Source of the DNA: Echria macrotheca
Lineage: Eukaryota; Ascomycota; Sordariomycetes; Sordariales; Schizotheciaceae
DNA length: 64,000 nt
Assembly: GCA_030411725.1 (NCBI GenBank)
Contig: MU839845.1
Coordinates: forward strand, 310,001 to 374,000
Reading direction: 5' to 3'
Within the stretch, counting starts at the first letter, position 1. Every line of letters begins with the position of its first letter. Shown here piece by piece: positions 47,380-58,443 of the stretch. Below the pieces are notes generated by a model, which was given only the letters and a program-made list of their open reading frames with translations, searched no databases and had not been told where the DNA came from. The position numbers were made by a program, and so were the translations under genes.

Positions 47380-49408
47380 CCTGATGACCCTGTTGCCGCT
47401 GCTGCTGCTGCCGGTCCCTTGCCGATTACCGCCGTCGCGTGAAGTGCTGCTGGGAAGCGCAAAGTGCCGAGTCAGAAAAAAGCGGAAAGGAAGAAACCAA
47501 AAAAGAGGGATGAAGACGCGCGCAGTCTTTTTGTATCAGTACCTCTGCGACATTTACTTCCCCCGCGTCTTTGCCAAGCCGAGTATCCGAGTATGTGGTG
47601 TGTGTATAAAACAGACTTTCTGTCTAAGAGAGAGATATCGGGGCTACGGCTATCGTATAATCGCGCGCGGGAGGCCGTTCGAAGTGAGTGTGGGATCCAG
47701 CGCAGCGGAGCGTCAGCAGGGGGCGTGTGACGCACACAACAAGCCCCCGTGTAACTAACCCCGTACTGCTGGCAGGCTACCGAACGAACGACGGTTCGAT
47801 AATCGTAGCGTTGCGCCCTCAGCCAGTCATGGTTTTTACCTAAAAAGGAAGGGGTAGTTATCGCGGCGTGGACCGGCGCGCGAGGGTCGGGTGCTGTCAA
47901 ATGTCGGACGAAGAGCGACTGGACGGACGGCGTCATGCGGCAGCCAACAAGTCACAGAATCCAGCACCCGATGGCACAAAGGTCACAGGTGGCAGATCGA
48001 TAAGGTTTCGGGCCTGATAGGGGTGGACCCACGCGTCGTTGCACGGGAGCCAATTAGGTTAGGCGTCGTACGGGTCCCGATAAGGCCGCCCACACTGTGC
48101 TTATCTGACCGAGACCCTTGACGCGGGGAGAGACCCGCTCAGATCGACGCGGAGGGCGGAGAATTCCGGGATGTGGCGTCTTGGTGAAGCTAGCATCTCT
48201 TTGCAGAGTTCTGGACAAGATCCAAAGGAAAAAAAAAAACGTCTCACTGCGTCATGAAGAGAGATATTCGTGATTTGCTCTCCATGGCGGAGTATAGCAA
48301 GTACCTAGGTAGGTAGGTACATGCCTGGAGCAGCTGATGTGCCTCCACGCCCAATCCCCAAAACTGGGGCTGAGTTCCAGGTTGGTTGGGAGCAAGTCGG
48401 TCACTCGGGCACTCGCCCCGCCGCTCGTTAGCCTCGCCGGCAAGTCAGCAGCGACAGTCACACGCGATATAGACTCCTCACTACCTACCTTACCCATCCC
48501 TAGACTGCCTTGCTCTGTCTGTCCTTAGCGATCTAAAGCAAAGAGGAAAACATCTCGGAGAATATTTGGCAACTGTCAAAACCAGAGCCCAAGCCCTCCT
48601 GAAATTCTCGGTGTAGCCATTGGATCCTGTAAATCCGTACCTGCAAGCCGCGCCGCGCCGGCACACACACACACAAGAACCACACATTAGAGTACACAAG
48701 CACACACAGCAAGTCAAAAAAGATCCGTGGTCCAACGGGATGCCACGTCCCACGTCGATCCCCCGGTGAATAATAAGACTACCAAATTTTGGTCACATAT
48801 CTCAGGAAACACAGGTAGCCTCGCCTTGATCAGAGGTGATGAGGGCTTCAACACCGCCGGTAGTTATACATGCCTTCGAAAACGATACGCAGAGCTATAG
48901 TGTAAAAGGAAACAGCAGAGAAACACCGAGTTTTTGCTTCAAGTCACCACGCCCAAAAAGGGGGAAATTCCCACCACCCAAGGTCAACCAGCCGTGCCAG
49001 CGTGCCAACGTGTGCCCAGTGCCACCAGCCAGACAGGCAGGCCCCCCGGCCGGCCGGCCCATTATGCGACCGACCACGTGATGCCCGTGTCCTGTATGTA
49101 TCTATGTCGTGCAGTGTTTATTGAATCGCGAAAAATCCAAGCGAGAACCACGAAAAGTTCTGGCTGGCCCAGATTTTGTTAGACCCCTGGCTGTGACCAC
49201 CTGGAAGTTTCGGGCCCACTTGACTCGACACATCCCGCAAACAGCAGCACCCATAAGATTTGCATGGACAGAAAAAACTAATATTATCCAAAATTAAGAG
49301 TATATCCAAGAATGACAACTAGCACTCACTGTGCTCAATATGCCGTTGTTTACAAATTTCCAAACGTAACAAATGTCATAACTCATACCATCCGAGGAGT
49401 CCACCCCC
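47380..49408. other. 2 kb intergenic, no gene recognised
   Basis: This lies upstream of the nucleoside transporter (minus, starts at 47379) and downstream of the catalase gene (minus, ends at 49409). It has one long motif copy, GTACCTAGGTAGGTAGGTAC (48301-48320), a palindromic CA-rich stretch (48662-48676) and A/T-rich 3' flank near 49270-49390. Open frames of up to 157 codons have no recognisable features. Confidence 0.55.
48301..48320. repeat. Longest copy of the CCTAGGTAGGTA motif
   Basis: GTACCTAGGTAGGTAGGTAC combines the CCTAGG palindrome with three GGTA units and ends in the inverse of its start. It is the clearest example of the motif spread across intergenic parts of the window. Confidence 0.55.
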
Positions 49409-51849
49409 CTATTCAGCCCCCTCGTCAAGCGGGAACCGATCGGTAAACTGTGCACACACGCTCGTTAGTCTCTCTCCGCTTAGCTTCTTGTATTCTACCA
49501 GAACAAATACGTACCTTGAAGTGGGCAAGTCCCTTCTCAAAGTCAGCCACAAACTGCTCAACGTCATTACCGACATAGACGCCCGGCGTCGACGGAACAC
49601 CGACGGACCGGAGCGCCGCCGACGCCGAGCCGACACCGCCGACGGGTTTGCCCCAGCGATACCCATCGACCAAAATCTGGCCCGGACGTCCGTTCGGGTA
49701 CAGCGCCGATGTCTTGTTGGGACCGAAAAGGCCCTCGGCCCCGGCCTCGACAATGATGCCGTCGAACCCGGTGGCGTCGGCGGCCGAGTACGTCTGGTCC
49801 ACGCCGTCGCGGAGCGCCTCGGCCACGATCGTCACGACGACCTTGTCCTTCGCCAGCCGCTGCTTCAGCGCCTTGGCCTGCTCCAAAGTCTCACCCTGGA
49901 CGCTCGCGAGAATGCCGATTCTCAGGGTGGCGATCGTCGGCAGGTCCTCTCCTCCGAAGATGCCGACGCCTCTCGTCGTGTTGTCGTGGTAGTACTTGGG
50001 ATCCGGGGCCGGGGCTTCCATACCCAGACCGTCGGCCACCCGCTTTGCCACGTCGTTGCTGACGCGGTTGAGCTGGGCCAGGACGTTGCGGAGTACCGGC
50101 TCCGAGGTGACGTGGCTCGCCTCGAAGCGGATAGCGTTGATCAGGAATTGCTGTTCCACCGGAGTGAGGGAGTTGTAGAAGAGGCGGACCTGGCTCCAGT
50201 GGTCGTCAAAGGTGTCGGATCGCTCCCGGACGAGGTGCCCGCTGGCAGACCGGCCGGGGGCCGTGAAGAAGCCACGGCCGACGGTCTGGTTGGCCTGCGC
50301 CGGGAAGCCGTTGTTCAGCGTGTTGGGGCTGTAATGGTACTTGTTTCTGTGGATGAATGTCTGACCAAAACCGTCGCGGTTGTTGTTGTGCGGGTCCATA
50401 TTCCTCGGTCGGTTGATGGGGATTTGCTCAAAGTTGGGGCCGCCGTGGCGGTTGAGCTGTGTGTCGAGATACGAGAACAGACGGCCCTGCAGCAGTGGGT
50501 CTTCGGTAAAGTCGATGCCTCTGACAATGTGGCCCGGCTGGAAAGCAACCTGCTCCGTCTCGGCGAAGTAGTTGGTCGGATTCGTGTCCAGTGTCATGAT
50601 TCCCAGCGGCTGAAGAGGGGCGAGCTCCTCCGGGATAATCTTTGTGGGATCAAGCAAGTCAAAGCCGAAAGCGAGCGCCTTGTCCTCGTCGACGACCTGG
50701 ACGTTGAGTTCCCACGATGGCCCATTTCCAGATTCGATGGCATCCCACAGATCCTGCCGGTGGAAATCGGCATTCTTTCCAGCCAAGACTTGGGCTTCCT
50801 CCCATACCAGGCTCGCCTTGCCCTGCTTGGTCTTCCAGTGCCACTTGATGAGCTTTGTCGAGCCATCATCCTTGACGAACCGGAATGTGTGGACTCCAAA
50901 GCCATCCTGGTCGGTTAGCCGGTGCCATCTGGTTCAAACATGCACTTACCATGTGCCTGTAGCTTCGCGGAATACCATTGCCAGCCATGACCCAGAACAG
51001 TGTATGCAGGGTGCTGGGCTGGGAGCTGAAGAAGTCCCAAGCGGAATCGTGAGCCGTGGCGGCCTGGGGGATCTCATTGTCGGGGCTAGGCTTGGCCGAG
51101 TGGATAAGATCTGGGAATTGGATTGCGTCCTGGATGAAGAAGACCGGGATGTTGTTCCCAACGATATCTAGACGTGTTAGCTTGTCACTCAAGGAGATAT
51201 CTGTCCATCCTACCAAAGTTTCCTTCATCAGTATACCTATGGTAGAATGCGTTAGCTTTGCACTCGATCGGACTAGTTCCAGACTTCTTACAGTCTGACT
51301 GCGAAGCCATGCACGTCACGGGCTGTGTCGGCGCTACCTCTAGAGCCGGCCACCGTCGAGAAACGAACAAAGGTGGGAGTCTTCTTTCCAGCTTCACTCA
51401 AGAAAGAGGCCGCAGTGAGGTTGCTGAAGTCGCCATAGCTGGTAAACGTCCCATATGCGCCGGCTCCCCTGGCATGGACCGCTCTCTCCGGTACCTAGGC
51501 GACGTCAGTTCCTGTCCCCAATACAATATCATACCGATGACTTTACTCGTTCATGGTCGAAATGCTGAATCTTTTGTCTGAAGATAAAGTCTTCAAGCAG
51601 TGTTGATCCTCGCACGCCAGCCTTCAAACTCGTCTGATCCTCAATGGGTCCGCCAACATCGGATGTCAAGAAGCCCTTACTGTCGTCGACTTCGTACTTC
51701 TCGAGGAACTCTTTGGACGATGGCTTCTCTTGTGTGGTTTGCCGTGCGTGTACTGCTGCTGCTGCTGCTGGGTCTGCGAACGGACAAGCAGCCGTGGAGA
51801 GGCCCAAAAGACAGCTCCACGACAGCAGAGCTTTGAGTGTATGCATCAT
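49409..51849 (-). CDS. Secreted large-subunit catalase
   Basis: Six exons: 51849-51547, 51494-51292, 51236-51214, 51167-50950, 50906-49515 and 49447-49409. They give 725 residues, the usual size for large-subunit (clade 2) catalases. Residues 1-21 (MMHTLKALLSWSCLLGLSTAA) are a signal peptide. Catalytic His108 lies in ERAVHARGAGAYG, the distal Asn in FDIVGNNIPVFF (181/182), and the haem-ligand Tyr in GRLFSYLDTQL (about 395). The C-terminal 150 residues (from ATLRIGILASVQGETLEQ) form the flavodoxin-like domain of this class, with GFDGIIVEAGAEG. It splits hydrogen peroxide outside the cell or in the wall, like Neurospora cat-3 and Aspergillus catB. Exon 3 is only 23 nt (YTDEGNF). The last exon has 12 codons. 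All junctions restore the catalase consensus. Confidence 0.95.
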
Positions 51850-53585
51850 CGATGGGTTTAGAGATTAGTATTACAGACCGTCAAACCTTCAGGCCGGTCG
51901 AAGAGATATAATAGGCGAGGAAGGGCGAAAAAAGCATGTAGAGGCACAGCTGACGCAACAAGCCGACGAACGGACTGCCTCTTCCCTTAAATAGTAAACA
52001 TGGCGCGTCGAACAGCGAGATCGACGGGCGTGTTGTTCCCCACCGTGGACCGTTCTTCTTGCCCTTGTCGCCCCGAGCTTACCATCGCCACGGGAAGCAC
52101 CCGAGCCCGGACCTTAGCAACCTCACCGGTGACGGGCTAGAACGGGTCTCTGCACGGTTGTCCCGGAACCCGAGATGTCACCTCTTGATTCCATAATGGC
52201 TGTGACATTCCGCTGTATTTTCCAACCGGGTCAATCAATGTTCTGCATGGGCCTGCTGTTCATGGAATCTCTGAGTGGATCGTGGGTGCAACGGGGCTGG
52301 TTGTTGGCAGTTTGTCACCGGCCTTTTCCCGCGGTTGAAGCCAGGGAACGTAAGAGGAGACCCGCTCACAGAGACCGGGGAAACGGGCGTTCTGAATGGG
52401 ACCCTGACAAGTAGTTGTCGTGGTCACCCAAGACGGAAACCGGTCTTGTTCCTGGGCTAAGAGCTAGCTGGCCAAGGTGTGACGAAATCGAGAAATCAAC
52501 TGACTCGGACTGGCGAGCTCGCGGCAAGACCAGACGTGATTCCACATCGGCCCGCACCAGGAAGATCCATGCGGCACCAGGCTGCAGGGCGCTCCGTGCG
52601 ATGGCATGGCGACCATCTATTTGCTCTATTCGCGACCTCTTGTTATTGCTCTTGCCGCAGAGCCTCGACCGAATGATTCCACCAACCGTGCCTTCCTGAT
52701 ATTCCAGCGTCGCACTGCTTTTGCAGTCATCTTACCGGCCCGGGCTGACTAAATCAGAGAACCACAAACGTGAGGTCGGAAACCAAGTCGTTTTTGTATC
52801 TTCCCCGGGGTTTGCAGCCAGCAGCTGAAGCATCATCCCACGAGATCTCTGTCTCGGACAAAGGAAGAATACCTCGGCGAGACATTGCTCAGCCTGGCAG
52901 GCAGCTTCCCTCAGAAGAACCAGCAGAGCCGGATACAAGGAGATGATGAGTGGACCGTCCGGCTGACCTCAGGAAGAACCCGGTCGATCGACAGACACAT
53001 CAATTGGAGCGCATGCTGCCGCGCATGCCGAGGACTGCTGCCGACTTGTCACTCACTGCCCGAGATCGGTCAGAGAACACAAAGTGATTCCAAACAATCA
53101 GCGCAAAAAACATCGGGAACCTGCCGTCCGTCGTTGCATGGAGATCAGGGCGGCGCGGCATTTGATGGCGCTAGTCCGCTTTGGACGCGGGCTCCGGCTC
53201 GGTCGTTTGCATCCGGCGCCGGCTGGTTGCAGATCGACGTTCCCCCACCTCGGAGAGTGGACTCGCACTGCGAGGAACTCCAACCACAAGAGCGTGCTGA
53301 AATTCTTGGTCGACCGCCCAACATGCTTCCCGCAATGCGACGGTGCCCGGCGGCTCATGGCAGGTCCCCGGCACCAGTGCCCGAGCCAATAGGACCGGGA
53401 CTGTCCCGCATCGAGCATCGCTTGCGGCCAGACCCCTTGATCATCGCTGATTGACACAGCTACCTACGTACCACGTTACGGTTTGGACTTCTACGTATTA
53501 TTTTCATCTGTGGGTATTTATCTGTGGGTATCCGTCACAAATCTCGTTGTTAATCAACATGCCGCCTATTAATAAAATAGACTGC
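51850..53585. other. 1.7 kb catalase upstream region
   Basis: Both neighbours are on the minus strand, so this contains the catalase promoter (from 51850) and the haspin 3' flank. A 189-codon frame at 52885-53454 (+) has no recognisable domain and is overlapped by other open frames, so I do not call it. No repeats stand out. Confidence 0.5.
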
Positions 53586-55241
53586 CTACGCGGCCGCTCT
53601 CCTCGGGGATCGTCGGAGATGGGCCGTCTCCTCGGCTCGAGTGTCCAAGATGATACTCTCGTCCCCCATCCGGCTCGCCTCGTCCATCACCTGCTCCTCT
53701 GTAATCCACCCAGCCTCGGCCGCATACCTCACCACATCGACTGCGCTCGGGAACGAGAGGATATGGCGCGGTGCCTCAGGGTTCAGATGTGCCCATAGCT
53801 CCTTAGTCCTCTTCTTGAACGCGCTCAGCTCCTTCCTGTCCCCTCGGAAATGCTCGACTAGATACTGGTAGATGTAGGCCAGCCACAGCACATTGGTGTA
53901 GGGATGGTGTGTCTCCCACGATATCGGCTGCCCTTGGAAGTCGAGCGCACGCGGCGTGTCGTGGGCCTCGGGCGGCAAATGACATCGATCGCCTCTCAAT
54001 AGGAAAGACCGCATCTCGCGATAGACACGGCATTGGGCGGCATGCGTACTGGTAAAGAGACTGAGATCCTTTTCCAGATCATAGGCTACAGGTACGGCTT
54101 CTTCACCAGCAGCCGGCTCGGGATCCTCGGCACGGGATATACCATAGTCGAGGATGGTGATTTCCAGACCGGAATAACCAAACTGACATGGGCTGTCGTC
54201 GGTTTTCGCGACCGACGTCTTGCTCCGTCGGATACACAGGTTGCCCTCATGGAGATCCCGGTGCTAGGATGATTAGTATTTTCACTCACAGAGAGCACAA
54301 AGACATACCTCGAATCGGACCAGATCTTCGGCCCTCGCCAGGGCTATGGCTGTGTGGAGGAAGATATCCCACAGCTGCGCCGTTTCCTGCAGGTCAAAGT
54401 CCTCGAGGGCTGTGCCAGCATCGCCCAGCTCGACGACCAAAAACTCGGTGTCGTCGAGGTACCGGCTCGGGGAAGGGTAGAACTGGAGCCGGTCTGGATC
54501 CTTCCGCTTAGCTCTCCGGTGGAAGGCCTGGTGGGTCTCGAGGAGGACCTTGGGCGCCTTGCCGCGGACAATGTAGCGCTCCTTGTAGACGACGAAGCCG
54601 GGAATGTCTGCCAGCCATTCCGAGATGCTGAGCTCCCCGCGCAGGTCATCCTCGGAATGCGGCTCCTCATCGACAAGCCCGGCGCGTCTCTGCGTTGCCG
54701 TCTGCGGCCTGATAGGCGAGGCCAGGCGGATGACCTTGATGATGCTCACGCCGCGGTCGTTGGTGATGCGGTAGATCTCGGCGTACGAGGCCTCGGCAAT
54801 CTTTTCGATGCGGTCCCCAAACGGACAGACATCGTCCCAGGTGAGAATCCTAAGATCAGATGGGCTGTCGTCGTCTGCCTCGTTTTGTGGTTCTGGTCCG
54901 GAAGGAGTTGCTGGTCTGGGAGTCGCAGGCGCTTCTTTGGCAGCAGGGGGTGGAAGCGTGTCTTGTGATGGTGAGATGTGCTCCTTCTCGATGTGCTTTT
55001 CTTCAAGCGTGATCGAGAGCAGTCGCTCTGCTATATCGTCGACTGCACTTTCCCGAGTCTTGGTCTCAACCTCGGGCTCCTCCACCTTGTATACTGAAGT
55101 CGTGACATTCCTCTTGACCGGGCTCCTTGGCAATTCGGCAAACAGCTGCTCGGCCCGCGACTTCTTGACGCTCTTTCCGTATTTTCGCACAGCTGGTTTC
55201 GACATTTTGTTCGGCTTGGAGTTGCAACGGAATGTAGGCAT
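53586..55241 (-). CDS. Haspin-like serine/threonine kinase
   Basis: Two exons, 55241-54309 and 54263-53586 (45 nt intron, phase 0), give 536 residues; a second ATG at 55205 would shorten it by 12. The first 130 residues are basic then acidic and disordered. The kinase domain begins near 138 (CPFGDRIEKIAEASYAEIYR), with the ATP-binding Lys169 in SIIKVIRL. The intron falls exactly before HRDLHEGNLCIR (312-323), the haspin catalytic loop, and the metal-binding segment follows as ILDYGISRAED (Asp350). Insertions before the loop and the short C-lobe without an APE motif agree with haspin. Haspin phosphorylates histone H3 Thr3 to recruit the chromosomal passenger complex in mitosis. The usual DYT is DYG here. 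It is divergent from the CCDC47-like gene, 637 bp apart. Confidence 0.88.
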
Positions 55242-55878
55242 GAAGTTCGATTTAAGTTCTGTCGCTGCTCAACCGGGTTCGAGACCCTTGAATGAGGCTT
55301 CACTCCTGTTTGGCTGGTTGGCGGGGCAACGCGCCTCGGCCACACCCCGCGGCCCCTCTTGACTCACTTTACGGAATACTCGAAGCGTAAAATGACGTTC
55401 TCTGGCATCGGGCAGATGTATGAGTTGTATCGTGTTCTCATTGACGATGCTGTCTGCTGTAATGCGTGTTGCTAGAGGCTAACTTGCTGTTGGTCTGTCA
55501 ATCGTGCTGCTGTGGAGAGAGGCTCTGAGTGTCAAATGCAAGCAATGCACGACATCGGGTTTGGCCGATGCCACCTACGTAACCACAACCCTTTACAACC
55601 CTTTGCACGGAAGAGTGTGTCAGGCCTTCACTATGATCGATTGAGTACCGCAATCATCTAGAGTCAGATAGAAAACAATCATCACAATTGACATCACAAT
55701 TGCTCTCGAAATTCTCTTAAACAGCGCCAGGAAAACCAAGATTGACCAGACGGAGCAGGTGGTGTCGCAATCTAAAGTGGGGCCTGCGCACAGACACCAA
55801 GCTCGTCCTGGCTCCTGGGATTTTCAACTTCTCTCCACAAGCTTCGAGTCGATCCGGCCACGCTTCGACATTCGCATC
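55242..55878. promoter_or_regulatory. Divergent promoter region between haspin and CCDC47-like genes
   Basis: 637 bp between two start codons. A CAACCCTTTACAACCCTTTGCA repeat (two CAACCCTTT units, about 55588-55606) is the only visible structure. No gene seen. Confidence 0.45.
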
Positions 55879-57379
55879 ATGGCCAACGTGCTCAACAGCC
55901 TCTTTGGCGGCGGCAACAAGCCTGCCGCCGCTCCGGTCAAGGCGCCATCTGGCGATTCCGGTACGTACCTACTTTTTAGAACAATCTGTCGTCATGTCAA
56001 GCAACATACTCGGATCGAGCCTTGCTTAGTGATGACCTCGAGAGACATATGTCCTCCCCCGGAAACCCCGCAACTGACAACCAACCACCAGGCTTCGCCG
56101 ACTTTGCAGGCGTCGTCGACGAGCCGGCGCCGACGCCGCAGTCGTTCCCGCCCGTCGCCACCAACCCATTCCCCGGCGCCTCGCTGCCGGCGGCCGCGAC
56201 GGGCCGCCCCTACACAAAGTGGTACAACGTGCACGAGCGCTACACGTGGGCCGACTTCCGCACCGAGGGCATCATCCTGGCATGCGTGGCGGTCGTGCTC
56301 GTGCTGCACCTGATCGGCGCGCGACTGAACCGGTCCAAGGCGCGCCGGTGGATCAGCGCGCATGCCGCCACGCTCGCCTCGGAGTTCGCGCTCGTCGGCT
56401 TCTCGGGCGCGGCGGTCGCTGATCAGGATGCCGAGTCGATGCTCCGCGAGAAGAGCTTGTTCGAGTTCGCCACGTACGCGACGGGCCGCGCCAATGTCGC
56501 GTTCGTCGATGTCAAGCTCACGCTGACGAAGCGCTTCAACCCGCTCGCCGTGTTGTCCGAGTATATCCTTGGCTTCTTCTTTGAGAGTTTTGGTGCTGCG
56601 GCCGGCGATGTGTGTGAGGCTGTGCTGTATCCGTTTGACGGCAAGGAGGCGCTGTTGGTGCCTGGACTTCCGGGCGCGGCCGAGAAGAGCCAGAAGGAGG
56701 GCAAGAGCGCGTATGATGGGTTTGTGTGGGCTATTGTCAACAAGGAGGTCATGAAGCAGGTGCGCGACGATCGGTACGATGTGTCTCTCACGTACACCAA
56801 GGACCATGCCAAGCTGCCCAGCTGGTTGACCGTCATGAGCGAGAGCGCCGAGATCACGGATACGCTCTTGACGCCTGAGCTGATTGCCGCGGCCGAGGCG
56901 GCGGGCGACAATTTTGAGTACCTGATTGTGTCAGACCAGCCGGTGGAGAAGCCCAAGACGTGAGTATTGTGTTTGTGACCTAGACTACAGAGGTTAACGG
57001 GTACAGAATCGACGAGACCACCCCTCGCAAGCGCATCTTCCTCAAGTACCGTCTGCCGTCGAACGACAACTACGACAAGCTGGTGCCCATCTTCCAGCAG
57101 CTGCTGCGCATTCCCGATCTGCTCGTGCAGACTGGCCGCTTCCGGCCCGAGGTGCTGCGCAAGGTCAAGACGGTGCGCGAGGCGGCCATACGCCAGATCC
57201 AGAAGGCCGAGGAGGACGAGAAGGCCGAGGAGCGGGCGGCCGAGCGGGAGCGGGCGCGCAAGGCCAAGCGGGATGCCGAGCTCAAGGCGCTGGATGCCAA
57301 GGCGCAGAAGAAGTATCTCGAGAAGGAGCGTGAGAAGGAGATGCGCAAGTCGACCAAGAAGATGACGACGAGGGCGTAA
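55879..57379 (+). CDS. CCDC47/PAT10-family ER membrane protein (DUF1682)
   Basis: Three exons, 55879-55960, 56092-56959 and 57007-57379 (introns 131 and 47 nt), give 440 residues. The start MANVLNSLFGGGNKP is favoured because it begins the conserved-looking frame; a longer frame reaches an ATG at 55759. One transmembrane segment lies at about 87-105 (ILACVAVVLVLHLIGARL). It is followed by the globular DUF1682 domain, including FNPLAVLSEYILGFFFESFG and SWLTVMSESAEITDTLL. The end (about 375-440) is a highly charged Glu/Lys/Arg coiled coil rich in Ala, ending KKMTTRA. CCDC47 is part of the PAT complex of the multipass translocon and also affects ER calcium. This protein should sit in the ER membrane with a large cytosolic domain and tail. 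Confidence 0.9.
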
Positions 57380-57918
57380 GCTGGGGGAGGGAGGGGTAAT
57401 GTTTTGTACGATAGCATGATGGGGGGGATGTATTTATGGTGGTAAAATAATCTAGTGTTATTGATGAGTGTTGCAGTGAGAATGAATTTGGCGTTTAAAT
57501 TTGTGCAAAGGTTGTGAACAAGCCCTAGGATATAAAGTCACCTGGAAGATATCAATCGCAGTGTATTTTTTTGACTTGAGATAATGAAAGAAGCTTGTTG
57601 TTATTGAGAATGTCCACCACATTTTGATGTCTCGTCTTGCCCGTTGGAAGCGGACTACCGGTACCCCAGGCCACTTACTTACCGGCTGACTTCATCTCTC
57701 GGTACTTCATCTCTCTCGGTAGGTACTTAACCTCTCGGCACCTTACCTAGGTAGGTAGAGAAGGATAGTTACGTATACGGAAGAAGACTCGGATCAGAAA
57801 GTAAAGTAATTAATACCTTCCTTACCTGCCCCCATAGAGGAGGCTACACTAGATCTAGTAGTAGAATAAAGCATTCCTTGAAATATTGAAATAGAATAAG
57901 GTAGGTAGGCACTTTGTA

Positions 57919-57947
57919 TCGTTCGTTCGTTCGTTCGTTCGTTCGTT
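57919..57947. repeat. (TCGT)7 microsatellite
   Basis: Seven uninterrupted TCGT units, about ten bases after an AGGTAGGTAGG motif, in a convergent intergenic region. Confidence 0.8.
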
Positions 57948-58234
57948 TACCTTATAAGCCCTCTGGATAAACCGCCGTAGAATTATATATATCTTCTTTT
58001 AGGGGAAAAGATGTCGTCGTGGTCCCGTCAAAATCGGAGCCCAGCCCAGCCCAGCGGGGAGGAAGGATCACAGCGTATTCTTTATTCCTTTTTTTTTATT
58101 TTATTTTATTCATGGAGGATGGAGGAGAAGAGGAGAGGAGAGGAGACGCGCGCTTTCCTGCACCTCGCTCATGTATTGTATTGTACTAGCATTTCAACAT
58201 CTGAGTTCGCGGCTCTCTAACTCAGGCCATGCTA

Positions 58235-58260
58235 GTGGTGGTGGTGGTGGTGGTGGTGGT
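58235..58260. repeat. (GTG)n microsatellite
   Basis: About eight GTG units in the 3' flank of SYF2, well beyond its stop codon at 58444. Confidence 0.8.
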
Positions 58261-58443
58261 ATCTCACTCATTCCGTCCTCCTGAGGAGAGTCTATATCAA
58301 CCGACCGATCAAAAACCATGGTCTCCCATCCAGACGCCGCCCCCGATCTCAACCGTCCTCCCACCCATCCCATATCAACCCCCAATCCCAGCCCCATAAG
58401 CAGCAGTCCCTGCCCTGCCTGATCCATCCCCATCCAAGCCCCC

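Larger units (their letters stand above)
57380..58443. other. Convergent intergenic region dense in microsatellites
   Basis: 1.06 kb between the CCDC47-like and SYF2 3' ends. It holds AGGTAGGTA-type motifs (57718-57730, 57742-57758, 57899-57912), a TCGT tetranucleotide run (57919-57947), a T/A-rich TTTTATTTTATT stretch (about 58090-58110), GGAGA units (58120-58145) and a GTG run (58235-58260). No gene seen. Confidence 0.65.

Noticed and set aside
49488..50918. A 476-codon plus-strand frame opposite the catalase
   Set aside because: It is long only because catalase codons lack antisense stops. The catalase motifs on the minus strand are decisive, and the plus frame has no domain.
52885..53454. 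A 189-codon plus-strand frame upstream of the catalase gene
   Set aside because: Other frames are open over the same bases, composition is Arg/Ser/Pro-rich without motifs, and no family is recognisable.
55259..55300. GGGTTCGAGACCC resembling a tRNA B box
   Set aside because: No A box, anticodon arm or matching acceptor stem could be built around it.
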